From positions 1 through 37,102 of the IMG/VR virus record IMGVR_UViG_3300021963_000332: 37,102 nt of DNA, one strand, 5' to 3'. This document shows, one piece after another, positions 37,076-37,102 of the stretch; the first letter of the stretch is position 1; each line of letters begins with the position of its first letter. Made by a program: the position numbers and the translations under genes. The notes under the pieces are model-generated. The model made no database searches. It had not been told where the DNA came from and worked only from the letters and a program-made list of their open reading frames with translations. Origin of the DNA: a virus.

Positions 37076-37102
37076 AGTCTGGGCTTGTCATCAAGTCCAC
37101 CA
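36969..37102. repeat. Right copy of terminal direct repeat
   Basis: Same 134 bases as 1-134, with G at 37095 instead of A at 127. See the left copy. Confidence 0.95.

Overview
The window is a complete or nearly complete tailed-phage genome. The first 134 bases recur at the right end with one mismatch, so the molecule is circular or terminally redundant with about 36,968 unique bases. It carries small and large terminase, portal, scaffold, major capsid, head-tail adaptor and nozzle-like genes. There is no tape-measure or major tail tube gene, and there is a 1,882-residue probable ejection protein. This points to a short-tailed (podovirus-like) caudovirus. No integrase, repressor, tRNA or DNA polymerase was recognised. 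The host cannot be read from the sequence; an aquatic bacterium, perhaps an actinobacterium, is an inference from the flavour of the hypothetical proteins.

Layout. A minus-strand arm runs from about 12.6 kb down through coordinate 1 and across the junction to about 35.66 kb. In transcription order it holds two basic DUF-type proteins, a 1-kb hairpin-rich non-coding stretch, a MoxR/CobS-like AAA+ ATPase with a CobT-like partner, many tiny proteins (several with zinc-ribbon cysteines), a DUF3846 protein, a Cas4-like nuclease, a DnaB-type helicase, an archaeo-eukaryotic-type primase, RusA, a PD-(D/E)XK nuclease, a sigma-region-4-like protein spanning the junction, and a DUF1599/Nmad1-like protein. 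A plus-strand arm (12.78-35.6 kb) holds packaging, lysis and virion genes. It includes a run of small, very Lys/Arg-rich proteins between the capsid and tail genes that reuse a common N-terminal peptide. The arms diverge at 12.62-12.78 kb, where there is a perfect C/G-tract mirror repeat, and converge at 35.61-35.68 kb on a symmetric hairpin.

Most striking are four complete type II hammerhead ribozymes on the minus strand (6676-6742, 7442-7508, 7721-7784, 10067-10126). Each has the CUGAUGA and GAAA core elements, a UC or UA cleavage site and three compensating stems. Each sits 29-33 bases upstream of a start codon and 9-18 bases after the preceding stop codon. Cleavage would cut the early polycistronic RNA into units whose new 3' ends carry stem III and whose new 5' ends carry the stem I hairpin.

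Eight minus-strand starts, plus the major capsid start, have their Shine-Dalgarno sequence in the loop of a small palindromic hairpin (usually UAGGA or UGGAG). The arms differ between genes but always stay complementary. Several stop codons also lie in hairpins. Together this looks like a genome-wide RNA processing and translation-control architecture built from ribozymes, structured leaders and hairpin-embedded ribosome-binding sites.
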